DNA of 64,000 nt from Streptomyces sp. NBC_00582 (GCF_036345155.1 NZ_CP107772.1:7502001-7566000); one strand, 5' to 3'; counted from the first letter of the stretch, positions 49,320-59,281 are shown. Numbers and translations: made by a program. Notes: generated by a model from the letters alone, not told the origin.

Positions 49320-50765
49320 TCAAGAGTCCGGGATGTCGAACAAGGACTCCTGCGCGGTGGGTGGGGAATACGACGTCACCTTGGGCCTCTCCTTCGAGCT
49401 GCGCTTACGGACACGGGTGGTACGAGCGCGAGGCGTTTCCTCGCTTGTCTCAAGCCCCATCACGACGCTGTAACCCTCACGGGCTCGTTGCAGTCCCAGG
49501 TCCCGGAGCTCTTCGACGCTGGTTCCGACGGTTCCGACCATGCCGAGCTTCACCAGGTCAGTGAACTCCGAGCTGACGAGATAGCGGCCCACACGCTCAT
49601 AGTTGATGATCCGCCCACCTCGCTCGCCGAGTGTGCAGTCGTCGTCCAGCAGCAGACGGGCATAGGAGAGGGGAAGGTACATGCCATGTGCCAGGTCGGA
49701 GGAGGAGGTCGCGGTGTCCCGCCAGTAGGCGAACTTCAGGAAGCACGAATCCTGGGCAAGACGCCATTCGTGAGGGCGTGCGGGCTCGCGGCTGAGCTGC
49801 GACACCTTCTCCAGGCGGTCCATCTGTCCGCGAAGCTGCTTGTCCACCCGGTACTCCTTGCCTCGCGGGTCCAGCCGTTTGTATTGGACGAGGACGAAGC
49901 TGTGAGTGGGATGGTGGTAGTAGATCATGTCGGTACCCAGCCGGTTCTCGACCGGGGTGGCATTGACGTTGACGATCTCGAGTCGGCGTCCTGTCGAATC
50001 CTCCAGGACATGGATGTCACACAGCACATCGCTGAGCCGCCGCCAGCCGTCGAAGAGTTGCGACATGTCTCCGAGGCCGACTCGCACGTCGTGCTCGATC
50101 AGGCTTTGCTCGAAAGGTTCCGGGATGAGACCTGCGAGATAGGTGTCGTCCCGGTTGAGGGGGCGGTCCCAGGCAGCCAATGCGGAGTGGGGGAAATCAG
50201 TAAGGCGAGTGAGGGAGTCGGCCGCGTCTTTCTGTTCCTGCCATGCGCGGTCCGCAGCATCGTCCGGCCTGAAGACAACCGGGTTGAGCCGGGCCAGCAG
50301 CCAGTCGATGTACGGCGTCAGCTCCGGGTGGCTCTGTCGGAGCGCTGCCCGGAGGGCCTGCCAAGTTTCTGTTCCGCAGTATCCCGCGCTCCCCGACAAG
50401 GCCTGCTCCACAGCCGCTCGGTGAGCAGGGGAGAGGGCGGCGAGGATGCCTTCGGGGCCGTCGAGCGGAACTGCCTCCGGGCAACTTCTCATGGGCTCGA
50501 TGGTGATGCTTCTGTCCACCGGTCCCACGGTGTTGATGCGCAGAACCGACCCCACCCAGATGATGAAGCGGCCGCGTTCGGAGAACTCCTTGCGGCCGCT
50601 GCCGGCCGAGCCTGCCCTGTTGTCGCAGACAAGGAACGCTAACCGCGTCCCCTCGGGGGACGTGTCGAGTTCCGTGGGCAGTCCCTTCGTGAAACGTTGC
50701 GCGACGAGCCAGTCCGGTTCGTTCTTCGCGATCTGGCTCGGTGTAAGGGTCACTATGTAGGTCAC
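49320..50765 (-). CDS. PD-(D/E)xK-like protein of the defence island
   Basis: A 481-residue protein starting with GTG. The middle contains NVNATPVENRLGTDMIYYHH...VLVQYKRLD, the D279...Q294-x-K296 pattern of restriction-like nucleases, where Gln takes the place of the usual Glu. Upstream E272 may complete the metal site. The N-terminal 250 residues are unlike known domains, with an early beta-rich part (TYIVTLTPSQIAKNEPDWLVAQRF). It stands divergent to pglW. No partner gene of the same strand is close except the 121-residue gene 111 nt downstream. It may be a solo nuclease or effector of the island. Confidence 0.72.
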   Translation of the reverse strand: MTYIVTLTPSQIAKNEPDWLVAQRFTKGLPTELDTSPEGTRLAFLVCDNRAGSAGSGRKEFSERGRFIIWVGSVLRINTVGPVDRSITIEPMRSCPEAVPLDGPEGILAALSPAHRAAVEQALSGSAGYCGTETWQALRAALRQSHPELTPYIDWLLARLNPVVFRPDDAADRAWQEQKDAADSLTRLTDFPHSALAAWDRPLNRDDTYLAGLIPEPFEQSLIEHDVRVGLGDMSQLFDGWRRLSDVLCDIHVLEDSTGRRLEIVNVNATPVENRLGTDMIYYHHPTHSFVLVQYKRLDPRGKEYRVDKQLRGQMDRLEKVSQLSREPARPHEWRLAQDSCFLKFAYWRDTATSSSDLAHGMYLPLSYARLLLDDDCTLGERGGRIINYERVGRYLVSSEFTDLVKLGMVGTVGTSVEELRDLGLQRAREGYSVVMGLETSEETPRARTTRVRKRSSKERPKVTSYSPPTAQESLFDIPDS

Positions 50766-50858
50766 GGGCCGACCCTACCGACGACGGAAAGGCCGGTTCG
50801 GATGTCATGCGATGCCTGGTGCAGGATGCATGTCCTAAGTTCCGTCCTTCATCACCCC

Positions 50859-50886
50859 TTCTCATGTCACAGGCACGGACTAGGAT
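50859..50886 (+). promoter_or_regulatory. Candidate promoter of pglW
   Basis: TTCTCA (50859-50864), 16 nt, TAGGAT (50881-50886), in the 186-nt gap between the divergent nuclease-like and pglW genes. It leaves a leader of about 60 nt ending in AAGGAG before the ATG. Confidence 0.4.
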
Positions 50887-50951
50887 CGTCACCCTGGGTC
50901 TGACCATGGGGAACGGCGACCCTTGAGGGACACAAGGAGCGGGGAACAGGC

Positions 50952-53900
50952 ATGCGGGAAGGCCGGTGGGTCACGGTCACCGAGTCCGAGTTCGATCATG
51001 AACGCCGCGGCCTGGAGGCCATCCGGGAGAAGCTGCCGGACTCCGACCCCTGGCGGGCCTGGTCGAACTTCACCTTCACCGCGAACACCGGCCACGTACG
51101 CGAGGTGGACCTGCTGGTCGTCGCCCCCGGCGGCGTCTGCATGATCGAGCTGAAGGACTGGCACGGCTCGGTCACCTCGGAGAACGGCACCTGGGTGCAG
51201 ACCACGCCCGGTGGCCGCCGCCGTACGCACGGCAACCCGCTGCACCTGGTCAACCGCAAGGCCAAGGAACTGGCCGGCCTGCTCGCGCTGCCTGGCAACA
51301 AGCGGGTCTGGGTCGCCGAGGCAGTCTGCTTCACCGACAACAGCCTCCGCGTACGCCTGCCCGCACACGACCAGAACGGTGTCTACACCGTCCATCAACT
51401 GGTCGAGATGCTCAAGGCGCCCCCGCGCGACGAGCGGCGCCGCATCACGGCGATCAGCTCGCGCGAGATCGAGGCGGCCCTCAAGAACATCGGCATTCGC
51501 AAGAGCGACGCGCAGTACAAGGTCGGCCCGTACGAGCTGGAGCGGAAGTCCTTCGAATCCGGGCCCACCTGGGCGGACTACCTCGCCCGCCACAGCGACC
51601 TCCCCGAGGCCGCCCGCGTCCGCATCTACCTCAGCGAACGCGGCTCCGACGCCTCCCTGCGCCAGTCCGTCGAGAACGCGGCCCGACGCGAGGCCGCGGT
51701 GCTCGGCCGTTTCAAGCACCCGGGCGCGGTCGAACTCAAGCAGTACTTCCCTTCCGGGCACGCCGCCGGCCCCGCGCTGATCTTCGACTACCACCCGGAC
51801 ACCCTGAAGCTGGACGAGTACCTGGTCCAGTACGGCGAGAAGCTGGACATCCTCGGCCGGATGGCGCTGGTCCGCCAGCTCGCCGAGACCATGCGCTCCG
51901 CGCACTCCAGCCGCATCCACCACCGGGCGCTCGCCGCCCGCTCCGTGCTCGTCGTCCCCAGGCCACGAGGCAGGAAGGGTCGAGCGGTGGGGGAGGAGGC
52001 CGCCTGGCTCACCCCGCACCTGCAGATCTCCGACTGGCAGATCGCCACCCAGCGCAGCGGCGACTCCTCCCAGGGCCAGACCCGCTTCGCGCCCACCGCC
52101 CTGTCCGCGATGCACCTGGCCGACGACGCCGACGCCTACCTCGCCCCCGAGCTGACCGCCCTCAACCCCGACCCGGTCCACCTCGACGTGTACGGCCTCG
52201 GCGTCCTCACGTACCTGCTGGTCACCGGCAAGGCCCCGGCCGCCAGCCAGGCCGAGCTGCTGGCTCGACTGGAGGCGGGGGAGGGCCTGCGCCCCAGTTC
52301 CCTGGTGGACGGCCTGTCGGAGGACGTCGACGACCTGGTGCAGGCCGCCACCGCCTACCGTCCCGGCCAGCGCCTCTCCAGTGTGGACGAGTTCCTGGAG
52401 CTGCTGGAGGTCGTGGAGGACTCCCTCACCGCCCCGTCTCAGGCGACCACCGGTACGGAGGGCCCGGACGACGAGGACGACGAGACCACCGCCGACAAGG
52501 ACCCCTTGGAGGCCGTAGCCGGTGACGTGCTCGCCGGCCGGTGGGAGATCCGCCGCCGCCTCGGCACCGGCTCCACCAGCCGCGCCTTCCTCGTCCGCGA
52601 CCTCGAGGCCGAGGCCCGCAGGACCCGCCCGCTGGCCGTGCTGAAGGTCGCCCTCTCCGACAGCCGCAGCGAGATCCTCGCCCGCGAGGCCGAGGCCATG
52701 GGACGCCTGCGCCCCCACTCCGGCATCATCCGCCTCGTCGAACCCGAGCCGCTGCACATGGGCGGCCGTACGGTCCTGGTGCTGGAGTACGTCGGTGACG
52801 AGCGCGACGAGGGTGGGCAGGGCACCGAGGGCAGTGGGCGCCCGCGCCGCCGTGAGGAGACCGTCGCCCGCCAGCTCCGCGAGAACGGCCGCCTCCAGGT
52901 CGACCAGCTGGAGGCGTACGGCGACTACCTTTTCGGCGCTGTCGACTTCCTGGAGGGCGAGGGCGTCTGGCACCGCGACATCAAGCCCGACAACATCGCC
53001 ATCCGCATCCGCCCCAACCGCACCCGCGAACTCGTCCTCATCGACTTCTCCCTCGCCGGCTACCCGGCGAAGAGCACCAACGCGGGCACCGACGGCTACC
53101 TCGACCCCTTCGTCGACGTCATCACCCGCGGCTCTTACGACTCGCACGCCGAGCGGTACGCCGTCGCAGTCACCCTGCACCAGATGGCCTCCGGTGAGCT
53201 GCCCAAGTGGGGCGACGGCAGCGTCCTGCCCCGCATGACCGACGCGAAGGAGTGGCCGTACCCGACCATCGCAGCCGAGGCCTTCGACCCGGCCGTACGG
53301 GACGGTCTCGTCGCCTTCTTCCAGAAGGCCCTGCACCGCGACGCGGGCAAGCGGTACCCCGAGCTGAAGCCGATGCGGGACGCCTGGCGCAAGGTGTTCC
53401 TCGACGCGTCGCAGACGGTCCCGTCCAGTCACCGCACCCGCGCGTCAGCCCCGGCGGCTACTGGGGCGGGGGAGGCGCTGCCCGCAGAGGGTGCCGCCGC
53501 TGCGGCGATCGCGGACGCCGAGCCGGAAAGCGCCGAGCAGCAGCGCGACCGGCTGGCCGCCGAGGTCACGCGGGACACTCCGCTGACGGTCTCCGGACTT
53601 ACGCCCGCCGCACAGTCCTTCTTGTACGGCCTGGGCATCACGACGGTCGGCGAACTGCTCGACTACAGCCGCCGCAAGCTCGTCAACGCTCCTGGCCTGG
53701 GCGCCAAGACCCGCAACGAGGTCCAGCAGCGGCAGCGCGAGTGGGGTGAGCGGCTGCGCGAGATCCCCGTCTCGCCGCTGACGGCAAAGGGGCGGGCGGA
53801 GGCCAAGGAGGAGCTGGAGCAGCTCACGGCCGCCGAGTCTGCGGTTGTGGGTCAGCTCGCGACGGGCGAGTCGGCGGGCGCGCTGTCCCCGCGCACACTG

Positions 53901-55655
53901 CGCTCGGTCAGCCTGGACACCCTGGCCACCGTCTTCGTGCCCGCCGTCAACAACAACGGCTCCAACCGCAACAAGGCGGAGATGGTACGGCTGTTGCTGC
54001 GGCTGCCCGACGAGCACGGCGTGCTGCCCGACATCGGTGTCTGGCCGAAGCAGAAGGATGTCGCGGACGGCCTTGGGCTGAGCCATGGCCGTATCCCGCA
54101 GATGCTCAAGGAGGAGCGCAAGCGCTGGAAGGCGGAGCCTGCCGTCCAGGCGCTGCGCGAGGAGATCATCGACCTGCTGGTGAGCATGGGGCGGGTCGCT
54201 TCGGCGGTGGAGATCGCGGATGCCCTGGCGGTCCGGCGCGGCACGCATCTCGCGGGGCGTGAGCAGCGGCGGGCGATGGCGTTGGCCGCTGTGCGGGCTG
54301 TGGTGGAGGTGGAGCAACTGGCCCCGCAAGAGGCCGAGTTCCAGCACCAGCCGAACCGCAAGGCGACGGACGAGTCTCTGGGCGCCGGCCTGCTCGCGCT
54401 CGACGTGCGGGAGAGCGACGGCCCAGACACTCCGACTGCGCCGGGCTTGTTGGAGTACGCGACCCGTCTTGGGAAGACGGCTGATCGGCTCGCCCGGCTG
54501 GACACCCTGCCGACGGCGGCCACTGTGCTGGCCGAGCTGGGCGCGCTGACGGTGCCGCCGGGCGCGGTGGACTGGGACGAGCGGCGGATGGTGGAGCTGG
54601 CGGCTGCGGCGTCAGTGAATGCGGCTGCTACTCCGCGTCTGGAGATCTACCCGCGTGACCTGTCGCTGGTCCGGGCGCTGCGACTCACGCAGGCCGGGCT
54701 CGTCCGCTGGATCCCGGGTATGCCGGAGGGGCAGCAGCCGGGACTGACGGGCGAGGCCGTGCACGAGCGGGTCCGTGCTCGCTTCCCGGAGATGGTCGTT
54801 CCTGACGGGCGTGGCGGCACGCACCACGAACTACCGACGGGGGGCCCGCTCACCAAGGCGTTGCGCGACGCCGGCTTTGAGCTGTCGCTCAACATGCACG
54901 AACGCGAGGGCGTGCTGCGCTACTTGCCGACGCGGGTGGACGACGCGTCGAGCTATCTGACGACGGGTGCGTGGCGGCAGTCGACGCGTACGGGCGCGGT
55001 GACGCGATACGCGGACGACCCGCAGCTCGCGGGCGCGGTACGCGCGGAGGAACGACTGCTTGCGTCGGCCCGCCGGGACGGGTACCGGGTGCTGACCGTA
55101 CGGCAGCAGTTGGTGCGGGACGCGGTGCGGGAGCTGGGCGCCGAGCGACTGGGCACGGTTGCGGTGTCGGTGACAGAGCTGTTCCTGGAGGCCCTGCACG
55201 CTCAGGTCACGCCGGGTACCAAGCCCACGTGGGAGACGCTGCTCAAGGCGGACGCCGCCGAGCCGGGCTCGAAGGGCGCGGTGCGGTTCGCGGAGTACGC
55301 GCGGACGGCTTGGGGCGCGGTGGAGCCCCGGATCGCGAAGCTGCTGGGTAACGGTGGTGGGGGCGGCGGGGCCGGGCCTGTACTGCTGACGGAGGCCGGG
55401 GTGTTCGCGCGGTACGACGCGATGGGCGTCCTGGACCGACTGGCGTCGGCGGCCCGGCAGGGCGGGCGGGGGCTGTGGCTCCTGGTCCCGCAGAGCGACC
55501 CCTCGCGTGAGCCCCGGCTCGGGCAGGTGGCCGTGCCGTACCAGGCCGGCCTGGGGGAGTGGATTCAGCTTCCGGACACGTGGGTGGGGAACGCCCATCG
55601 CGGGTCCGGCGAGGTTGTGGCTAGTGCCAGTGGTGTCGAGGGAGACGCGAAGTGA
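50952..55655 (+). CDS. pglW: PglW-type NERD-kinase protein of the BREX/Pgl system
   Basis: A 1,567-residue protein of the phage growth limitation (BREX type 2) system. Residues about 10-120 are a NERD nuclease-like domain: D53 in EVDLLVV, E66-L-K68 in MIELKDW. Residues about 230-490 are a first kinase-like domain with the catalytic Asp lost (HHRALAARS, A326). Residues about 530-820 are an active-looking Ser/Thr kinase: G-loop LGTGSTSRAF, HRDIKPDN with D676, and DFS (D698) in place of DFG. Residues about 880-930 form a helix-hairpin-helix like the RNA polymerase alpha CTD, then a helix-turn-helix. Here pglX begins in the stop codon (GTGA), so both are coupled. In S. coelicolor PglW is an essential kinase of phage resistance. 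Confidence 0.9.
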   Translation: MREGRWVTVTESEFDHERRGLEAIREKLPDSDPWRAWSNFTFTANTGHVREVDLLVVAPGGVCMIELKDWHGSVTSENGTWVQTTPGGRRRTHGNPLHLVNRKAKELAGLLALPGNKRVWVAEAVCFTDNSLRVRLPAHDQNGVYTVHQLVEMLKAPPRDERRRITAISSREIEAALKNIGIRKSDAQYKVGPYELERKSFESGPTWADYLARHSDLPEAARVRIYLSERGSDASLRQSVENAARREAAVLGRFKHPGAVELKQYFPSGHAAGPALIFDYHPDTLKLDEYLVQYGEKLDILGRMALVRQLAETMRSAHSSRIHHRALAARSVLVVPRPRGRKGRAVGEEAAWLTPHLQISDWQIATQRSGDSSQGQTRFAPTALSAMHLADDADAYLAPELTALNPDPVHLDVYGLGVLTYLLVTGKAPAASQAELLARLEAGEGLRPSSLVDGLSEDVDDLVQAATAYRPGQRLSSVDEFLELLEVVEDSLTAPSQATTGTEGPDDEDDETTADKDPLEAVAGDVLAGRWEIRRRLGTGSTSRAFLVRDLEAEARRTRPLAVLKVALSDSRSEILAREAEAMGRLRPHSGIIRLVEPEPLHMGGRTVLVLEYVGDERDEGGQGTEGSGRPRRREETVARQLRENGRLQVDQLEAYGDYLFGAVDFLEGEGVWHRDIKPDNIAIRIRPNRTRELVLIDFSLAGYPAKSTNAGTDGYLDPFVDVITRGSYDSHAERYAVAVTLHQMASGELPKWGDGSVLPRMTDAKEWPYPTIAAEAFDPAVRDGLVAFFQKALHRDAGKRYPELKPMRDAWRKVFLDASQTVPSSHRTRASAPAATGAGEALPAEGAAAAAIADAEPESAEQQRDRLAAEVTRDTPLTVSGLTPAAQSFLYGLGITTVGELLDYSRRKLVNAPGLGAKTRNEVQQRQREWGERLREIPVSPLTAKGRAEAKEELEQLTAAESAVVGQLATGESAGALSPRTLRSVSLDTLATVFVPAVNNNGSNRNKAEMVRLLLRLPDEHGVLPDIGVWPKQKDVADGLGLSHGRIPQMLKEERKRWKAEPAVQALREEIIDLLVSMGRVASAVEIADALAVRRGTHLAGREQRRAMALAAVRAVVEVEQLAPQEAEFQHQPNRKATDESLGAGLLALDVRESDGPDTPTAPGLLEYATRLGKTADRLARLDTLPTAATVLAELGALTVPPGAVDWDERRMVELAAAASVNAAATPRLEIYPRDLSLVRALRLTQAGLVRWIPGMPEGQQPGLTGEAVHERVRARFPEMVVPDGRGGTHHELPTGGPLTKALRDAGFELSLNMHEREGVLRYLPTRVDDASSYLTTGAWRQSTRTGAVTRYADDPQLAGAVRAEERLLASARRDGYRVLTVRQQLVRDAVRELGAERLGTVAVSVTELFLEALHAQVTPGTKPTWETLLKADAAEPGSKGAVRFAEYARTAWGAVEPRIAKLLGNGGGGGGAGPVLLTEAGVFARYDAMGVLDRLASAARQGGRGLWLLVPQSDPSREPRLGQVAVPYQAGLGEWIQLPDTWVGNAHRGSGEVVASASGVEGDAK

Positions 55656-58600
55656 TCGACCGCAAGGCTCTGTTGAATGACCTGAAGCAGCAGGTCAAGG
55701 CGGTCGAGACCGACCTCGGGCGCCAGGTGAAGGCGCTGGGTGAGGTCGGCGCGCGCCTGAGGGCCGAGTACGACCAGGCGCGCAAGCTCGGGCGTACGGC
55801 GGCGACATGGACCTCGTGGTTGGACGAGCGGGTCACGCAGGTCGCGGTGGCGTGGGTGCTGGGGACTGTGTTCGTGCGGTTCTGCGAGGACAACCGGCTG
55901 ATCCCGGAGCCATACCTGACGGGGCCGGACGGTGACCGGCGGGAGTTGGCGGAGTCTCGGTACGACGCGTATGTGGAGTCGGACGAAGACCCGACGTATC
56001 GGGGGTGGCTGGAGAAGGCGTTCGAGGAACTGGGGCAGGGGCAGGCTGGACGGCTGCTTTTTGATAAGCGGCACAATCCGCTGTACCAGGTCCCGCTTTC
56101 GCATGACGGTGCGCGGGAGCTGGTCGAGTTCTGGCGGGGGAGGGATGAGGGGGGCGTCCTCGTCCACGACTTCACCGACCCGCTGAACGAGGACGGTACG
56201 GAGGGGTGGGACACGCGCTTCCTGGGGGATCTGTACCAGGATCTAAGCGAGGCCGCGCGGAAGACGTACGCGCTGCTTCAGACGCCGGAGTTCGTGGAGG
56301 AGTTCATCCTCGACCGGACGATGAACCCGGCGGTGCGGGAGTTCGGGTACGAGGAACTGAAGATGATCGACCCTACTTGTGGGTCGGGACACTTTGTGTT
56401 GGGGGCGTTTCGGCGGCTTGTACGGCTGTGGGGGGAGGGGCAGCCGGGGCGGGATGTGCATGAGCGGGTGCGGGCTGCGCTGGACTCGGTGCACGGGGTG
56501 GACATCAACCCATTCGCGGTAGCTATTGCTCGGTTCCGGTTGTTGGTTGCGGCTATGGCTGCAAGCGGCGTGCGGACGTTGGACGAGGCATCGAAGTACG
56601 AGTGGCCAGTCCACCTAGGGGTCGGCGACTCGTTGATCAAGTCCCGCCGGTCCCAGCAGGGCAACCTGTTCGGCGAGGCGGGCGAAGATCTCGTGGATGA
56701 GCTGGCTGAGTTCAAGTACGCCACGGAGGACGTGCAAGAGCACCCGGAGATCCTGCGGCCGGGGCGGTACCACGTGGTGGTGGGAAACCCGCCCTACATT
56801 ACGGTGAAGGACAAGAAGCTCAACGAGCTGTATCGAGAGCTTTATCCGGCCTGCGCGGGCAAGTACGCGCTGTCGGTTCCGTTCGCTCAACGGTTTTTTG
56901 AGCTGGCCAAGCGCGGAAACGCTGAAGGGCGCGGCTACGGCTTGGTCGGACAGATCACCGCCAACTCCTTCATGAAGCGGGAGTTCGGTACAAAGCTCAT
57001 CGAGGGGTACTTCGGACACGCCGTGGAGCTGACCGAGGTCATCGATACCTCGGGTGCCTACATCCCGGGACATGGGACTCCGACGGTCATTCTGGTGGGC
57101 AGGCAGCGGGGCGGCGACAGGCGATCGTCGGTGATCCGGACTGTTCGCAGTGTGCAGGGTGAGCCGTCCGCGCCGCAAAATGCCGAAGAGGGGCTTGTCT
57201 GGCAGGCGATCGTGGAGCAGATCGACAAGCCTGGTTCGGTGAGCCAATGGGTGTCTGTGGACGACTTGCACCGCAAGAAGTACTTCGGCAAGCAGCCTTG
57301 GATCCTGGCCGACGGCGGTCTGGAGCTGAACTCGTCCGTTGAGGAGAACGCCGTCGAGCAGCTGCGCTCCGTACTTTCGCGCGACATCGGTTTTGCTAGC
57401 TTTCCGGGCCAGGATGATGCCTTCATTAGTGACCCGCATTCGCTGCGGCGTCAGGGCATCGATTCCACCGTTGCGCGCCCGCTGGTTATTGGTGAAGTTG
57501 TGCGGGACTGGGATGTGGAAACCGGTGATAGTGCAATTGCTCCATACAGTGGTGACCTCAAACCGTTGCCGTACGATGACGGCAGCGCTTGGGGGCGGTG
57601 GTTGTGGAAGGTGCGCAGTCACTTGCGGTCGACCACGGACTTTGGGGGACAGACACAGCAGGACCAAGGGAAACCTTGGTGGGCATGGTATCGATGGGTT
57701 TCCGAGCGTTACCGAAGCCCCTTGTCGATCACGTTCGCGGAGGTTGCCACACATAATCGCTTCGCGCTGGATCGGGGTGGGAAGGTTTTCAAGCAGACCG
57801 CGCCCGTGGTGAAACTCAGGGAAGGCGCCAGTGAAGAGGAGCATCTCCAACTCATCGGTCTCCTGAACAGTTCTACCGCTTGTCTATGGCTAAAGCTGAA
57901 CTGTCACGACAAGGGAATTCGAGGTGAAGGGGGAGGTTTTACCAGCTCTGAATGGGAACGATTTTACCAGTTCAACGGCTCAAACATTGAGCGCTTTCCA
58001 CTGCCCGTTTCCTATCCGACCGCCCTCGCTGCTTTGCTCGACGCCCTTGCCCAGCAGCTTTCCGCCACCACCCCCTTCGCCGTGGCAAGAGCCACTACCC
58101 CCACGGCCTCCGCCCTCAGGGAGGCTCATGAGGCGTGGGAGCCGACCCGTGTCCGGATGATCGCCCTCCAGGAGGAACTGGACTGGCAGGTCTACTCCCT
58201 CTACAACCTCCACTACGAAGACCTCCGCGTCTCCGAGGACCCCGACGACCCCAACATCCCCGGACTGGCCCTTGGCGAGCGTGCCTTCGAGATTGTCCTC
58301 GCCCGCCGCGTAGCCGCAGGTGAGGCCAGTGACGAGTGGTTCAAGCGGCACAACTCCACTCCCATCACGGAGATCCCCGCCCACTGGCCCGCGCCCTACC
58401 GCGGGATTGTCCAGAAGCGCATCGACGCCATCGAGACGAACCGCGCCATCGGCATGGTCGAGCGACCTGAGTACAAGCGCCGCTGGGCCACCGAAGGCTG
58501 GGACGCCCTCCAGGAGAAGGCTCTCCGCTCCTGGCTGCTCGACCGCATGGAGAACCGAGACCACTGGTTCGACGAGAACGGGCAGCCCACCATCCTCACC

Positions 58601-59281
58601 CTGGCCCGTCTCACCGACGCCCTCTCCCGCGACGAGGACTTCGTCTCTGTTGCCGCGCTCTACGCGCCCCGCAAGGAACTCGCGAAGGTCGTCGCCGAGC
58701 TGATCACCGACGAGCACGTGCCGTTCCTTTCGGCCCTGCGCTACAAGCCGTCCGGCCTGAAGAAGCGCGCTGACTGGGAAGAGGTGTGGGACCTTCAGCG
58801 CAAGGAGGACGCCGCGCCGGACGAGCCCGCCAAGCGAAAGATTCGGGACTCCATCCCCGTGCCACCGAAGTACACCTCGGCCGACTTCCTCCGCCCCTCC
58901 TACTGGAGGGCGCGTGGCAAGCTCGACGTGCCCAAGGAGCGGTTCATCTCCTACGGGCAGGCCAATGCGGCCACTCCCGACCTGTATGGCTGGGCCGGCT
59001 GGGATCACCGGGAGCAGGCGCAGGCCCTGGCCACGTACTTCACCAACACCGCGCTGACCGCCGAGGAGATCACGCCGTTCCTCGCCGGCCTGCTGGAACT
59101 CCAGCCGTGGCTGTCCCAGTGGCACAACGAGTTCGACATGCTCTACAGCGGCTCCCCGGCGGACTTCTTCGCCGGTTACCGTCAGCAGAAGCAGGGCGAG
59201 CATGGACTCACGGACGACGATCTCCGTAACTGGCAGCCCCCGGCCGCAACCCGAGGCCGTCGCGCCGCTGTGAAGAAGTAG
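55652..59281 (+). CDS. pglX: PglX adenine DNA methyltransferase of the BREX/Pgl system
   Basis: A 1,209-residue protein, the size of S. coelicolor PglX (about 1,211). SAM motif I is DPTCGSGHFVLGAF (D240), motif IV is GNPPYIT (N379-P-P-Y382), typical of N6-adenine methylases; LNSSTACLWLKLN and FERFPLPVSYPT are in the target recognition region. In BREX type 2 PglX modifies DNA, and resistance needs partners PglW, PglY and PglZ. No gene for Y or Z is in this window. The GTG start overlaps the pglW stop by 4 nt with GAGGGAG upstream. Codon use from about 57,200 to 58,000 is AT-richer than the ends, hinting at a mosaic origin of the middle region. The last 74 nt overlap the convergent gene. Confidence 0.92.
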   Translation: MIDRKALLNDLKQQVKAVETDLGRQVKALGEVGARLRAEYDQARKLGRTAATWTSWLDERVTQVAVAWVLGTVFVRFCEDNRLIPEPYLTGPDGDRRELAESRYDAYVESDEDPTYRGWLEKAFEELGQGQAGRLLFDKRHNPLYQVPLSHDGARELVEFWRGRDEGGVLVHDFTDPLNEDGTEGWDTRFLGDLYQDLSEAARKTYALLQTPEFVEEFILDRTMNPAVREFGYEELKMIDPTCGSGHFVLGAFRRLVRLWGEGQPGRDVHERVRAALDSVHGVDINPFAVAIARFRLLVAAMAASGVRTLDEASKYEWPVHLGVGDSLIKSRRSQQGNLFGEAGEDLVDELAEFKYATEDVQEHPEILRPGRYHVVVGNPPYITVKDKKLNELYRELYPACAGKYALSVPFAQRFFELAKRGNAEGRGYGLVGQITANSFMKREFGTKLIEGYFGHAVELTEVIDTSGAYIPGHGTPTVILVGRQRGGDRRSSVIRTVRSVQGEPSAPQNAEEGLVWQAIVEQIDKPGSVSQWVSVDDLHRKKYFGKQPWILADGGLELNSSVEENAVEQLRSVLSRDIGFASFPGQDDAFISDPHSLRRQGIDSTVARPLVIGEVVRDWDVETGDSAIAPYSGDLKPLPYDDGSAWGRWLWKVRSHLRSTTDFGGQTQQDQGKPWWAWYRWVSERYRSPLSITFAEVATHNRFALDRGGKVFKQTAPVVKLREGASEEEHLQLIGLLNSSTACLWLKLNCHDKGIRGEGGGFTSSEWERFYQFNGSNIERFPLPVSYPTALAALLDALAQQLSATTPFAVARATTPTASALREAHEAWEPTRVRMIALQEELDWQVYSLYNLHYEDLRVSEDPDDPNIPGLALGERAFEIVLARRVAAGEASDEWFKRHNSTPITEIPAHWPAPYRGIVQKRIDAIETNRAIGMVERPEYKRRWATEGWDALQEKALRSWLLDRMENRDHWFDENGQPTILTLARLTDALSRDEDFVSVAALYAPRKELAKVVAELITDEHVPFLSALRYKPSGLKKRADWEEVWDLQRKEDAAPDEPAKRKIRDSIPVPPKYTSADFLRPSYWRARGKLDVPKERFISYGQANAATPDLYGWAGWDHREQAQALATYFTNTALTAEEITPFLAGLLELQPWLSQWHNEFDMLYSGSPADFFAGYRQQKQGEHGLTDDDLRNWQPPAATRGRRAAVKK

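Noticed and set aside
50889..53432. Minus-strand reading frame opposite pglW
   Set aside because: Shadow frame; the other strand has NERD and kinase motifs.
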